Assembly (NCBI GenBank): GCA_030428695.1
Contig: JAUIEM010000054.1
Coordinates: 1 to 32,732 of the forward strand
Reading direction: 5' to 3'
DNA: 32,732 bases
Source of the DNA: a bacterium
Lineage (GTDB): Bacteria > Planctomycetota > J058 > JAJDCP01
Part shown: positions 7,968 to 17,346 of the stretch, piece by piece
How the letters are laid out: every line of letters begins with the position of its first letter
How positions within the stretch are numbered: the first letter of the stretch is position 1
Position numbers and translations under genes: made by a program
The notes under the pieces: model-generated
Seen by the model: only the letters and a program-made list of their open reading frames with translations
Databases searched by the model: none
What the model was told of the DNA's origin: nothing

Positions 7968-9062
7968 ATGAGCAGCGAGATCTTCCTGTCCGCGGGATAC
8001 CGCACGCCGATCGGCGCGTTCCGCTCCGACTTCGCCCGGCTGCGGCCCGACGCCCTCGCGCTGCCCGCCCTGCGCGCCAGCCTCGCGGCCGGTCCGGTCG
8101 AGGCCGCCTGCTTCGGCCTGCCCCTGACCAGCGGCTGCGGGCCGACCCTCGGCCGAAGGCTGACGCGGCTGGCCGGGGCCGAGGTGCCCTGCTTCACCAG
8201 CCCGACCGGCCTCGGGGCGCTGTGGGACGCGGTCGCCGCCGTGCGCCTGGGGACCTACGGAAGCTGCCTGGTCGCGGCCCTCGCGCAGCCCTCGCGGGTT
8301 CCCTACTACCTGCCCGACGCCCGGGAAGGCAAGCGCCTCGGCCACGCGCGCCTGATCGACGGGCTGGTCTGCGACGCCCTGAGCGACCCCTGGGCCGACG
8401 CCGGGCTGTTCGCGACGGTCGCCCACCTCGCCGAGCGCCAGGCCATCGACCGCGGCGCCGCCGACGCCCGCGCGGTGCTCGAGCGCGAGCGGGGGCGCGA
8501 GGCCGGCATGGCCGGGAACATCGCGACGGTCACCCTGCCCGCGCAGCGACGCCAGGATCCGGTCGACGTCGTCGCCGACTCCCTGCTCGCGCGGTCGGTC
8601 CCCGAAGGCTACAGCGAGCTCGGGGCCCTGACCCCCGACGGCAAGACGACGGAGTTCAACCGCGCCCCCCTCGGCGATGCGGCGGTCTGCCTGCGCGTCG
8701 GCCGCGAGCCGCTGCCCGGGGCGATGCGCCTGATGCGCGCCGAGGTCGCGGTGCGGGAAGCGGACCCGCTGCTCGCGCCCGCCAGCGCGCTCGAGAAGAG
8801 CGAGGCGGAGCTGACCGAGCTCGAGCTCGAGCTCGAGGTCGTCTCCGCCTCCCACCTGCTCGCCAACCTCAAAGTGCTCGGCCTGCCCTTCGACAGCCCC
8901 CTCGTCCACCCCGCCGGCGGCGGCCTCGCCCGCGGCTGGCCCCTGGCCGCGGGCGGCCTGGTCGGCGTGGTCGAGATGCTCGCCCGCGCTCCGGCGCGAG
9001 GCGCGGTGGCGGCCGGCGACATCAGCGGACAGGGCTACGCCTTCGTCCTCGAGACACCCTGA
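7968..9062 (+). CDS. Thiolase-fold protein lacking the catalytic residues
   Basis: The product is 364 residues; ATG 7968 follows GAGG at 7959-7962. The N-terminus ([11 protein letters not shown]) and overall order match acetyl-CoA acetyltransferases. The active-site segments are altered: the NxxCGSG nucleophile loop reads SPTGLG, with Thr where Cys89 is expected; the GHP histidine (His348 of the Zoogloea enzyme) is Trp in [10 protein letters not shown]; the C-terminal CxGGGMG cysteine is replaced in GDISGQG; and the NEAF motif is not recognisable. Numbering is by eye-alignment to biosynthetic thiolase. A normal Claisen/retro-Claisen reaction is therefore unlikely. It may be a structural or acyl-CoA-binding partner of the dehydrogenases encoded next (20-base gap), as in subunit pairs where one thiolase-like chain is inactive. 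The frame is intact, so it does not look like a decaying pseudogene. Confidence 0.8.
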   Translation: MSSEIFLSAGYRTPIGAFRSDFARLRPDALALPALRASLAAGPVEAACFGLPLTSGCGPTLGRRLTRLAGAEVPCFTSPTGLGALWDAVAAVRLGTYGSCLVAALAQPSRVPYYLPDAREGKRLGHARLIDGLVCDALSDPWADAGLFATVAHLAERQAIDRGAADARAVLERERGREAGMAGNIATVTLPAQRRQDPVDVVADSLLARSVPEGYSELGALTPDGKTTEFNRAPLGDAAVCLRVGREPLPGAMRLMRAEVAVREADPLLAPASALEKSEAELTELELELEVVSASHLLANLKVLGLPFDSPLVHPAGGGLARGWPLAAGGLVGVVEMLARAPARGAVAAGDISGQGYAFVLETP

Positions 9063-9081
9063 GACGTCACAAGGAGACACC

Positions 9082-9933
9082 ATGAGCCACCCCCAGGTCG
9101 TCGTGATCGGCAGCGGCACGATGGGCAACGGCATCGCCCAGGTCTTCGCGGCCGCCGGCAGCCCGACCACCGTCATCGACATCGAGGACGCGTTCCTCGC
9201 CCGCGCCAAGGCCTCGATCGAGAAGTCCCTCGCCCGGCTCGTGCGCAAGGAGAAGCTGAGCGGCGAAGAGCAGGCCGCGACCCTCGAGCGCCTGTCCTTC
9301 GCGACCGCCTGGGACGCGGTGCCCGGCGCCGACCTGATCATCGAGGCGGTGCCCGAACGCCTGGCGCTGAAGCAGGAGATCTTCCGGAAGCTCGAAGCGC
9401 AGGCCTCCGCCGAGGCGGTGCTCGCCTCGAACACCTCCTCGATCTCGCTGACCGAGCTCGGCGCCGCGACGAGCTGCCCCGAGCGGGTGATCGGCATGCA
9501 CTTCTTCAACCCGGTGCCGGTGATGCGGCTGGTCGAGGTCGTGATGGGCCTCAAGACCTCCGACGACGCCTTCGAGCGCGTCGAGGGCTGGGCGAAGGCG
9601 GTCGGCAAGGTGCCGGTGCGGGTCAACGACGCGCCGGGCTTCGTCAGCAACCGCATCCTCTGTCCGATGCTCAACGAGGCGGTGTTCTGCCTCGAAGAGG
9701 GCGTCGCGACCAAGGAGGCGATCGACACGGTGATGAAGCTCGGCATGGCCCATCCGATGGGCCCCCTCGAGCTCGCCGACCTGGTCGGCCTCGACGTCTG
9801 CCTGCACATCCTCGAGGTGCTGCACCGCGACACCGGCGACCCGAAGTACCGCGCGGCGCCGCTCTTGCGCCGCATGGTGGCGGCCGGCGACCTCGGCCGC
9901 AAGACCGGCCGCGGCTTCTACGACTACGCGTGA
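9082..9933 (+). CDS. hbd: 3-hydroxybutyryl-CoA (3-hydroxyacyl-CoA) dehydrogenase
   Basis: The product is 283 residues, the usual length of the single-function short-chain enzyme; ATG 9082 follows AAGGAG at 9071-9076. The N-terminal Rossmann motif is [13 protein letters not shown], followed by [16 protein letters not shown] and the catalytic His in [11 protein letters not shown]. The C-terminal domain has [12 protein letters not shown] and [12 protein letters not shown]. It oxidises (S)-3-hydroxyacyl-CoA to 3-oxoacyl-CoA with NAD(P)+, or runs in reverse, in the cytoplasm. It sits between a thiolase-like protein and an acyl-CoA dehydrogenase with gaps of 19 and 10 bases, so one acyl-CoA operon is clear. 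No enoyl-CoA hydratase is encoded here. The symbol reflects family membership; the chain length of the substrate cannot be read from the sequence. Confidence 0.92.
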   Translation: MSHPQVVVIGSGTMGNGIAQVFAAAGSPTTVIDIEDAFLARAKASIEKSLARLVRKEKLSGEEQAATLERLSFATAWDAVPGADLIIEAVPERLALKQEIFRKLEAQASAEAVLASNTSSISLTELGAATSCPERVIGMHFFNPVPVMRLVEVVMGLKTSDDAFERVEGWAKAVGKVPVRVNDAPGFVSNRILCPMLNEAVFCLEEGVATKEAIDTVMKLGMAHPMGPLELADLVGLDVCLHILEVLHRDTGDPKYRAAPLLRRMVAAGDLGRKTGRGFYDYA

Positions 9934-9943
9934 GGGAGAAGAC

Positions 9944-11092
9944 ATGCTGACGACTGCAGAATCCGGGGTGCGGCTCGACCTGAACGAGCAGGAGCAGGCC
10001 TTTCAGGCGGCCGTGCGCGAGTACGCCGACACCGTCGTCGCGCCGCGCGCCGCCGCGCTCGACCGCACGAAGCAGTTCCCGCGCGAAGCGATGGACGAGA
10101 TGGCCGCGCGCGGCTGGCTCTCGATCATCACCCCCGAGGCCTACTCCGGCCTCGGCCTCGGCCACTTCGAGCTGGTGCTGCTCGGCGAGGAGCTCAACCG
10201 GGTCTGCCCGTCGACCGGCGTGACCTGGAGCGTGCACAGCTCGCTGGTGACGAGCCCCCTGATCAGCTTCGGCAGCGAGGCGCTGAAGAACAAGTACCTG
10301 CCCGTGCTCGCGCGCTGCGAGCGGGTCGGGGCCTACTGCCTGAGCGAGCCCGACTACGGCTCGGACGCCCTCGGCCTGCAGTGCCGCTATGAGAAGGTCG
10401 ACGGCGGCTACAAGCTCAAGGGCACCAAGGCCTGGATCACCAACGGCCCGGACGCCCAGCTCTTCCTGGTGTTCGCGACCCGCGATCCCGCGCTGCGGGC
10501 GAAGGGCGTGTCCGCCTTCTTCGTCGAGCGCGAGGCCGAGGGCTTCGACATCGGCAAGAAGGAGGTCAAGCTCGGCATCCGCGCCTCGAGCACGAGCCAG
10601 ATCTTCCTCGACGACGTGTTCGTGCCCGAGGAGAACCTGCTCGGCGAGGAGGGGCGCGGCTTCCACATCGCGATGCACACCCTCGACGGCGGCCGCATCG
10701 GCATCGCCACCCAGGGCCTGGGCATCGCCCGCGGCTGCCTGCAGGCGGCGTGCGCGCACGCCCTCGAGAACGGGCTCGACAAGCACCAGAGCGTGCAGTT
10801 CGCCCTCGCCGACATGGCGGTGGCCTGCGACGCCGCCCAGCTGCTGATCTACCGCGCGGCGCGGCTCAAGGACCTCGGCCAGCCGCACTCCCGGGAGGCG
10901 AGCATGGCCAAGCTGTTCGCCTCCGAGACGGCCAACTCCTGCGCCCGCAAGGCGGTCGAGATCTTCGGCAACGACGGCATCGTCGAGGGCAGCGTGGTCG
11001 AGCGGCTGTTCCGCGACGCGAAGATCACCGAGATCTACGAGGGCACGAGCGAGATCCAGCGCCTGGTGATCAGCCGCTTCGTCTTGAAATAG
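9944..11092 (+). CDS. Acyl-CoA dehydrogenase (short/branched-chain type)
   Basis: The product is 382 residues, typical for the tetrameric FAD enzymes of beta-oxidation; ATG 9944 has a GGGAG-like site just upstream. Family motifs include YCLSEPDYGSDA (flavin loop), KAWITNGPDA, LGIRASSTSQIFLDDVFVP and the C-terminal IYEGTSEIQRLVISR, whose Glu (about residue 366) is the usual catalytic base. It introduces the 2,3-double bond into acyl-CoA and passes electrons to ETF. The adjacent MeaB gene hints at propionate or branched-chain amino-acid degradation, but that is inference. The stop codon TAG (11090-11092) shares its G with the first base of the inserted palindromic element; without the element the sequence would still read TAG. 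Confidence 0.92.
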   Translation: MLTTAESGVRLDLNEQEQAFQAAVREYADTVVAPRAAALDRTKQFPREAMDEMAARGWLSIITPEAYSGLGLGHFELVLLGEELNRVCPSTGVTWSVHSSLVTSPLISFGSEALKNKYLPVLARCERVGAYCLSEPDYGSDALGLQCRYEKVDGGYKLKGTKAWITNGPDAQLFLVFATRDPALRAKGVSAFFVEREAEGFDIGKKEVKLGIRASSTSQIFLDDVFVPEENLLGEEGRGFHIAMHTLDGGRIGIATQGLGIARGCLQAACAHALENGLDKHQSVQFALADMAVACDAAQLLIYRAARLKDLGQPHSREASMAKLFASETANSCARKAVEIFGNDGIVEGSVVERLFRDAKITEIYEGTSEIQRLVISRFVLK

Positions 11093-11246
11093 GGACTGGA
11101 ACGAAGCAAATGCTCGTTTTCGGTGAGGGATCGTCGTCGATGGCAAGGAGCGAGGAGCTCGCATACGGGCTGTATTCGGGCGACGAGCGACGCAGCCAGC
11201 GGCGGCGAGGGCCAGCGAAAACGAGTAGTTGCTTCGTTCCAGTCCC
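11092..11246 (-). mobile_element. Long inverted-repeat element, copy 2, with 3-bp target duplication
   Basis: This 155-bp palindrome separates the acyl-CoA dehydrogenase gene from meaB. The ends are GGGACTGGAACGAAGCAA and its exact complement; counting inward, 29 of 31 arm positions pair, including CTCGTTTTCG/CGAAAACGAG. It is flanked by ATA on both sides (11089-11091 and 11247-11249). It is placed on the minus strand because its reverse complement carries the apex CCGAATACAGCCCGTATGCG at element base 68, the same offset as in the copy at 6977, with 16 of 20 bases identical. The termini of the two copies match at 12 of the first 18 bases. There is no transposase gene inside; it would need machinery in trans. 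If transcribed through, it would form a long hairpin just before the meaB ribosome site. Confidence 0.75.
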
Positions 11247-11264
11247 ATAGCCCCAGGGGAAGCC

Positions 11265-12199
11265 ATGGAATTGATCGCTGGCCTCGAGAGTGGAGACCGG
11301 CGGGCGCTCGCCCGCGCGATCACCATCGTCGAGAACGAGCAGGCGGGCACGGACGAGCTCCTGCGCTGGGCCTACGGGCGCATCGGCAGGGCCCACCGGC
11401 TCGGCCTGACCGGTCCTCCGGGGGCGGGCAAGAGCACGCTGGTCACCGGCCTGATCCGCGAGATCCGCAAGCGGGGAGACAGCGTCGCGGTCGTCGCCGT
11501 CGATCCGAGCAGCCCCTTCACCGGCGGCGCTCTGCTCGGCGACCGGGTGCGGATGCAGTCGGTCGCCCTCGACCCGGGCGTCTTCATCCGCTCGATGGCG
11601 AGCCGCGGCTCCCTCGGCGGCCTCGCGCGGCGTACCGTCGAGATCTGCGACCTGCTCGACGCCGCCGGCTTCGACCAGGTGCTGATCGAGACCGTCGGCG
11701 TCGGCCAGACCGAGGTCGAAGTCGCCGGCGCGGCCGACACCACCCTGCTGATCCTGTCCCCCGAGTCTGGCGACGGCGTCCAGGCGCTGAAGGCGGGGCT
11801 GATGGAGATCGGCGACATCTACATCGTCAACAAGGCCGACCGCCAGGGCGCCGAGAAGATGAAGCGCGCCGTCCAGGCGATGCTCGAGCTGGTCGGCCAC
11901 GACGACCCGCGGCCGGTGCTGATGACCCAGGCGGTCAGCTCCCGGGGCATCCCCGAGCTGCTCGAGGCGGTGCTCGCCCGCCGGACCGAGCAGGAAGCCA
12001 CGGGCAAGCTCGAAGAGAAGCGCCGGGCGCGGCTCGGCGACCGGCTGCGCAACGCGATCCGCGACAGCCTCGAACAGCGCCTGTTCGGCCGCGACGGCAT
12101 CTTCGACATCGACACCCTGCTCGCCGAGGTCGGGGCGGGCCGCTCGCCCCACGACGTCGTCGCGGGTGCGCTCGCGTCGGTGCTGCCGGAGGCGGGCAC

Positions 12200-12203
<4 letters not shown>
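11265..12203 (+). CDS. meaB: MeaB/ArgK-type G3E GTPase (methylmalonyl-CoA mutase chaperone)
   Basis: The product is 312 residues. ATG 11265 is chosen because AGGGGA (11255-11260) precedes it; a longer reading from TTG 11229 would begin inside the palindromic element. The G1 loop is TGPPGAGKST, followed by DPSSPFTGGALLGDRVRM, an ETVGVGQTEVEV segment and NKAD (G4), all typical of MeaB. Such GTPases gate cofactor B12 loading and protect methylmalonyl-CoA mutase or related acyl-CoA mutases. No mutase is encoded in the window, so the client enzyme is elsewhere. The gene overlaps the next by ATGA (4 bases), which implies translational coupling to the response regulator. Confidence 0.9.
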
Positions 12204-13597
<1,394 letters not shown>

Positions 13598-13600
13598 GCG

Positions 13601-14407
13601 ATGGCCCGCTTCCTCCTGCTCCTCCTCACCGCCGCCGCCTGCGCCCAGCTCCCCCTCAACATCGCCCATCGCGGCGGCGCGGGAGAGGCCCCCGAGGAGA
13701 CCATCGAGGCCTGCAGGGCGGCCCTCGAGGCCGGCGCCGACTGGCTCGAGCTCGACCTGCACCGCACGGCGGACGGCGTTCTGGTCTGCAGCCACGACGC
13801 GACGGTCGACCGCACCACCGACGGGCGCGGGGCGATCGCGGCCATGACCTTCGCCGAGCTCTCCGAGCTCGACGCGGGTTGGGCGTTCAGCCCCGACGGC
13901 GAGAGCTCTCCCTTCCGGGGCACGGGCGTGCGCATCCCGACCCTGCGCGCGGTGCTCGAAGCCTTCCCGGGCCAGCGCTTCGTGCTCGAGGTCAAGCAGC
14001 GGCAGCCGTCGATGATGGCCGACCTGGTCACGCTGCTCGACGAGCTCGGGGCGCGGGAGCGGGTGATCGTCGGGGCGATGCGCGAGGGCATGCTCAGCGA
14101 GCTGCGGGCGCTAGCCCCCGGGCTGCGCACCGGCTACGGCCCCCTCGAGCTGGTCGGCCTCGAGCTGCTGCCGCGCTGGATGGAGGACGGCTACACGCCT
14201 CCGGCCGAGGCGCTGTTCATCCCGGAGTGGATGGCCGAGCCGCGGCTGGTCTCGCGCTGCGCGCGCCTCGGGCTGGAGGTCTACGTCTGGACCGTCAACG
14301 ACCGCGCGACGATGCGCCGGCTGATCGAGCTCGGCGTCGACGGCATCATCACGGACCATCCGACCCGCCTGGAGGCGGTGCTGGAGGAATTCCGGACAGG
14401 CTCCTGA
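13601..14407 (+). CDS. Glycerophosphodiester phosphodiesterase, exported
   Basis: The product is 268 residues, and ATG 13601 comes 3 bases after the regulator's stop. Residues 1-16 form a signal peptide (MARFLLLLLTAAACAQ), possibly a lipoprotein signal because Cys14 follows AAA; the lipobox is not canonical. GDPD motifs follow: AHRGG (His23, Arg24), LELDLHRTADG with metal-binding Glu/Asp, and VCSHDATVDRTTDG. The usual PENT is PEET. The C-terminal VYVWTVND and GVDGIITDHP are also typical. The family hydrolyses glycerophosphodiesters from deacylated phospholipids to glycerol-3-phosphate and an alcohol, here in the periplasm or at the membrane. The 3' end overlaps the convergent glycosyltransferase gene by 59 bases. 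Confidence 0.9.
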   Translation: MARFLLLLLTAAACAQLPLNIAHRGGAGEAPEETIEACRAALEAGADWLELDLHRTADGVLVCSHDATVDRTTDGRGAIAAMTFAELSELDAGWAFSPDGESSPFRGTGVRIPTLRAVLEAFPGQRFVLEVKQRQPSMMADLVTLLDELGARERVIVGAMREGMLSELRALAPGLRTGYGPLELVGLELLPRWMEDGYTPPAEALFIPEWMAEPRLVSRCARLGLEVYVWTVNDRATMRRLIELGVDGIITDHPTRLEAVLEEFRTGS

Positions 14408-16784
14408 GCCACAGTCCGGGCAGCGCCCCGCCGCCGGACCAGGCCTCGGAGTCGCGCGCGACCCGGGCGAGGTCGAGGCCGAGCAGGCGCGGGCCCTCCC
14501 TGGCGGCGAGACCGCGCAGGATCGCCCGGGAGCGCTCGGCGTGCCGCCGCTCCGGACGCGCCTGGCCTGCCTCCCGCTTCAGCGCGGCGGCCGCGGTCTG
14601 GATCAGGGCCTTGAGCAGCTCCGCGACCGCCCCCCTCCGGCCGTAGGCGTGCCACAGGGCCTCCCAGGCCTCGTGCGCCTCCCACCAGTAGCCGGCGTGG
14701 TAGAGGTCCACGCCGTACAGGTACAGAGGCAGCTCGCGATAGCGCTCCGCCGGCAACGCCTCCGGCGCCTCCTCCGGCAGCCCGACGCTGTGCCCCCCGG
14801 CCCGGCGCGGGTGCGGCGTGCGCCCGGGCCGGTGCGCGTAGGCGGGGAAGGGCCGGGCGCAGTAGCGCGGCGGGCGCGCGGCGAGCAGCTCCGCCAGCGC
14901 CGTCGCCACCGCCTCCGGCGCCAACCTCCCGAGGACGCCCCCCGGCGCCCGCAGCACCCGCAGGCGGGCGGCGCCGGGCGCGCTGAGCGCGGGGTCGGAG
15001 GGGCCATACAGCGCGAGCACCGGCAGCCCGAGGGCCGCGGCGAGGTGCATCGGCCCCGAGTCGACGCTCACCGCCGCGTCGCAGGCCGCGAGCACCGCGC
15101 ACAGCCCGGGGACGTCCGTCCGCCCCCGCAGGTCGAGCGCGCGGTCCGGGGCCTGCCCTGCGGCGGAGCCGAGCAGCACCGGCGTGCCGGGCAGCGCCCG
15201 GACGAGCGCCTCGACCAGCGCGCCCGGCAGCCCGCGCTCCTCGCTGCTCGCCTCGGGGCACAGGGCGATGCGCGGGCCGGGGAGGCCGTCGAGCTCACGG
15301 ACCACCGGCAGCTTCGGCGCCGTCAGCGCGGGGGCCGGCAGCGGGCCGGACACGCCGAGGGCGGCGAGGAAGCGCTCCCGCGGCGCGGTCTCCGGGCCCT
15401 CACGGAGCGGGTCGTAGGCGATGCGCCGGTCGATGCCGAAGCCCCAGCCCCCCGCGTCGACGCCGATGCGGCAGGAGGCGCGGACGCACGACAAGAGAAA
15501 GGCCTCCCAGGGCTCGCCGAAGCGCAGCCCGAGGGCGAGGTCGTAGGACGCGGCGCGCAGCTCCCGCAGCGTCGCGGGCAGCTCCCTGGGCCAGGGGCGG
15601 CCGGGGGTGTGCCACGGCGCCGCCAGCACCCGCGTCCGCACCGCTACCGGCAGGCACGGCGCGAGAGGCGCGCCGGCGGCGCTGAGGAACAGGTCGATGG
15701 AGGCGCCCGGGAAACGCCACGCCAGCGCCCGCAGCAGGGATGTCGCCCGCGCGAGGTCGCCGAGTCGGTCGAGGCTGAGCAGCGCGATCGAGGCGACCTC
15801 CTCCGGCAGCGGCCGGGACGGACGCCGGGCCGACACCGCCAGCCCCCGCAGCGGCAGCCCCGCGGCCCACAGAGGCAGGCCCGTCGGCCGCGCGAGCTGG
15901 CGGCGCAGGCCGTGGGCGATCCGCCGCAGCCCGCGGTGCAGCCCGGGGGCGGCCTCCTCGAGGGAGGCGTGCAGGCCCTGGTAGGCGACGTCGAGCCCGT
16001 AGCGCAGCGCCGCCCGCGGCCCGCTCGCGGCTTCCGGAGCGAGGCGGCGCAGGCTGCTCCGGTGACGAGCGAGGAAGCGCGCCTGGTTCGCGACCAGCCA
16101 CGCCCGGTACCGCCAGGAGCCGGCCCGCCGCTCGCAGCCGCCAGCCGCCCGGGCGAGGTGGGTGACGGCGGTGTGGGGGCAGGCGAAGACGCGTCCGCCG
16201 TCCTCCCACAGCCGCAGGAAGAAGTCGCTCTCCTCGCGGTGGAAGTTCCCCCGGTAGCCCGCGTCGAAGCCGAGCGCCCGCGCCCGCTCGGTGCGGACCA
16301 GCGCGAGGGCGTGCAACAGCGGGAAGGCGACGTCCTCCTCCGCGTCGCCGTCGTAGCGCACGTCCCAGCGTCCGGGGTCGAGCTCGGGGAAGGGCCGCCG
16401 CGGGTCCGGCCGCTGGCCTTCGGAGAGCAGGCGGCCGGCGATCGCGTCGGCGCCGCAGCGCTCGGCGCAGGCCCGCAGGGTGCGGAAGTAGTCCGGCGCC
16501 GGGCGGGCGTCGTCCTCCCCGAACAGCACCCAGGGCGCGCGCGCCGCCTGCAGCCCGATGTTGCGGGCGGTCGGCGTGCCGCCGTTGAGCTCGCAGCGCA
16601 GCGGGCGGATGCGCGGGTCCATCCGGGCGAGCTCCGCGCACACCTCCGGCGTCGCGTCGTCGCTGCCGTCGTCGACGAGCAGCAGCTCGCCGTCCGGGGC
16701 GAGGGCCAGCCAGGCCGGTACGATCTCCGGCAGCAGGGCCGCGCGGCGGTAGGTCGGCAGGACGATGCTGACGCTCGGCGTCAA
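14349..16784 (-). CDS. Three-domain fusion: GT2 glycosyltransferase, GT9 heptosyltransferase-like domain, DUF309
   Basis: The product is 811 residues. The start is TTG at 16784-16782, with GGAGGAG just upstream, overlapping the previous gene's TGA. Residues 3-235 form a GT2 domain (SVSIVLPTYRR, LLLVDDGSDD, LNGGTPTARNIG, FGEDDARP, REESDFFLRLWEDGG). About 235-320 is a helical Arg-rich linker. About 325-620 is a GT9 domain (LSLDRLGDLARATSLLRAL; VSVDSGPMHLAAALGLPVLALYGPSDP). About 685-770 is DUF309, with its hallmark HxxxExxW (HEAWEALW) near 703. GT2 and GT9 enzymes transfer sugars from nucleotide donors, typically in LPS or glycan assembly at the inner face of the membrane. The DUF309 function is unknown, possibly metal-binding. 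The fusion is in one uninterrupted frame, so it is not an obvious assembly artefact. The C-terminus overlaps the convergent phosphodiesterase gene. Confidence 0.85.
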   Translation of the reverse strand: MTPSVSIVLPTYRRAALLPEIVPAWLALAPDGELLLVDDGSDDATPEVCAELARMDPRIRPLRCELNGGTPTARNIGLQAARAPWVLFGEDDARPAPDYFRTLRACAERCGADAIAGRLLSEGQRPDPRRPFPELDPGRWDVRYDGDAEEDVAFPLLHALALVRTERARALGFDAGYRGNFHREESDFFLRLWEDGGRVFACPHTAVTHLARAAGGCERRAGSWRYRAWLVANQARFLARHRSSLRRLAPEAASGPRAALRYGLDVAYQGLHASLEEAAPGLHRGLRRIAHGLRRQLARPTGLPLWAAGLPLRGLAVSARRPSRPLPEEVASIALLSLDRLGDLARATSLLRALAWRFPGASIDLFLSAAGAPLAPCLPVAVRTRVLAAPWHTPGRPWPRELPATLRELRAASYDLALGLRFGEPWEAFLLSCVRASCRIGVDAGGWGFGIDRRIAYDPLREGPETAPRERFLAALGVSGPLPAPALTAPKLPVVRELDGLPGPRIALCPEASSEERGLPGALVEALVRALPGTPVLLGSAAGQAPDRALDLRGRTDVPGLCAVLAACDAAVSVDSGPMHLAAALGLPVLALYGPSDPALSAPGAARLRVLRAPGGVLGRLAPEAVATALAELLAARPPRYCARPFPAYAHRPGRTPHPRRAGGHSVGLPEEAPEALPAERYRELPLYLYGVDLYHAGYWWEAHEAWEALWHAYGRRGAVAELLKALIQTAAAALKREAGQARPERRHAERSRAILRGLAAREGPRLLGLDLARVARDSEAWSGGGALPGLWLRSLSGIPPAPPPGGSDGP

Positions 16785-17275
16785 AACTCCTCCCAGCGGA
16801 TCCCGGCCAGCCCCGGTCCGGGCTCCTTCTTGCGCTTCGGCTCGGGCTTCTCGTCCGGTCCGACCACGCGGTGCGCGGGGAGCTCCCCCGCGGGTCGCGT
16901 CAGGATCCGCGCCGGCAGCGCCAGGCAGCGCTGGAAGTCCCGCCGCAGGCGGCCGTTGGGCTCGGCCCCGGGGGTGCCGTAGAAGGCGAGGAAGCAGCGC
17001 GGCGCCTCGTCGAGCCCGGGCCAGTCCAGCGCGACCGGCAGACCGCCCCAGCGCAGGGTCGCCTCGCGGAACAGGGGCGGCGCGGGGCCGCGCACGAAGA
17101 TGTCCGCCGAGCCGTCGCAGGGGCGGCTGTAGACCTCGACCCAGTCGCGCGCGATCGCCTCGGCGTAGGGCAGGATCTGCTTCGCGAGCGCGAGACGCCG
17201 CAGGAGGGCGACGGCGGCCCCCTCGGTCACGTGCATCGCGATCTGCTCGGGCACGAGCAGGAGGTCTGTCGCCAC
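16781..17275 (-). CDS. Hypothetical protein, 164 residues
   Basis: The start GTG at 17275-17273 is preceded by GGAG at 6 bases spacing on this strand. No family is recognised. The sequence is globular and mixed (EQIAMHVTEGAAVALLRRLALAKQ, DWVEVYSRPCDGSADIFVRG, APRCFLAFYGTPGAEP), without signal peptide or membrane helix. It ends in a Lys/Pro-rich, probably disordered tail (EKPEPKRKKEPGPGL). It overlaps the TTG start of the glycosyltransferase fusion, so the two are translationally coupled and probably act in the same surface-glycan process. That link is contextual only. Confidence 0.7.
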   Translation of the reverse strand: MATDLLLVPEQIAMHVTEGAAVALLRRLALAKQILPYAEAIARDWVEVYSRPCDGSADIFVRGPAPPLFREATLRWGGLPVALDWPGLDEAPRCFLAFYGTPGAEPNGRLRRDFQRCLALPARILTRPAGELPAHRVVGPDEKPEPKRKKEPGPGLAGIRWEEF

Positions 17276-17297
17276 GGAGGGCTCCGGCTGCGGGACG

Positions 17298-17312
17298 GGC
17301 CCCCACGGGGCC
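17298..17312 (-). terminator. Short GC hairpin between two minus-strand genes
   Basis: GGCCCC/GGGGCC stems flank a 3-base loop, about 35 bases downstream of the lipoprotein gene's stop on the minus strand. There is no T-run after it, so it could be a weak or attenuating terminator, or chance in GC-rich DNA. Confidence 0.25.
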
Positions 17313-17346
17313 TCCCTGGACTCTGATCCTCGCTCGCCGCGCTCCC

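Noticed and set aside
7116..9902. 928-codon open frame on the minus strand across the desaturase, thiolase-like and hbd genes
   Set aside because: It is a shadow of three well-supported plus-strand genes and has no recognisable motif.
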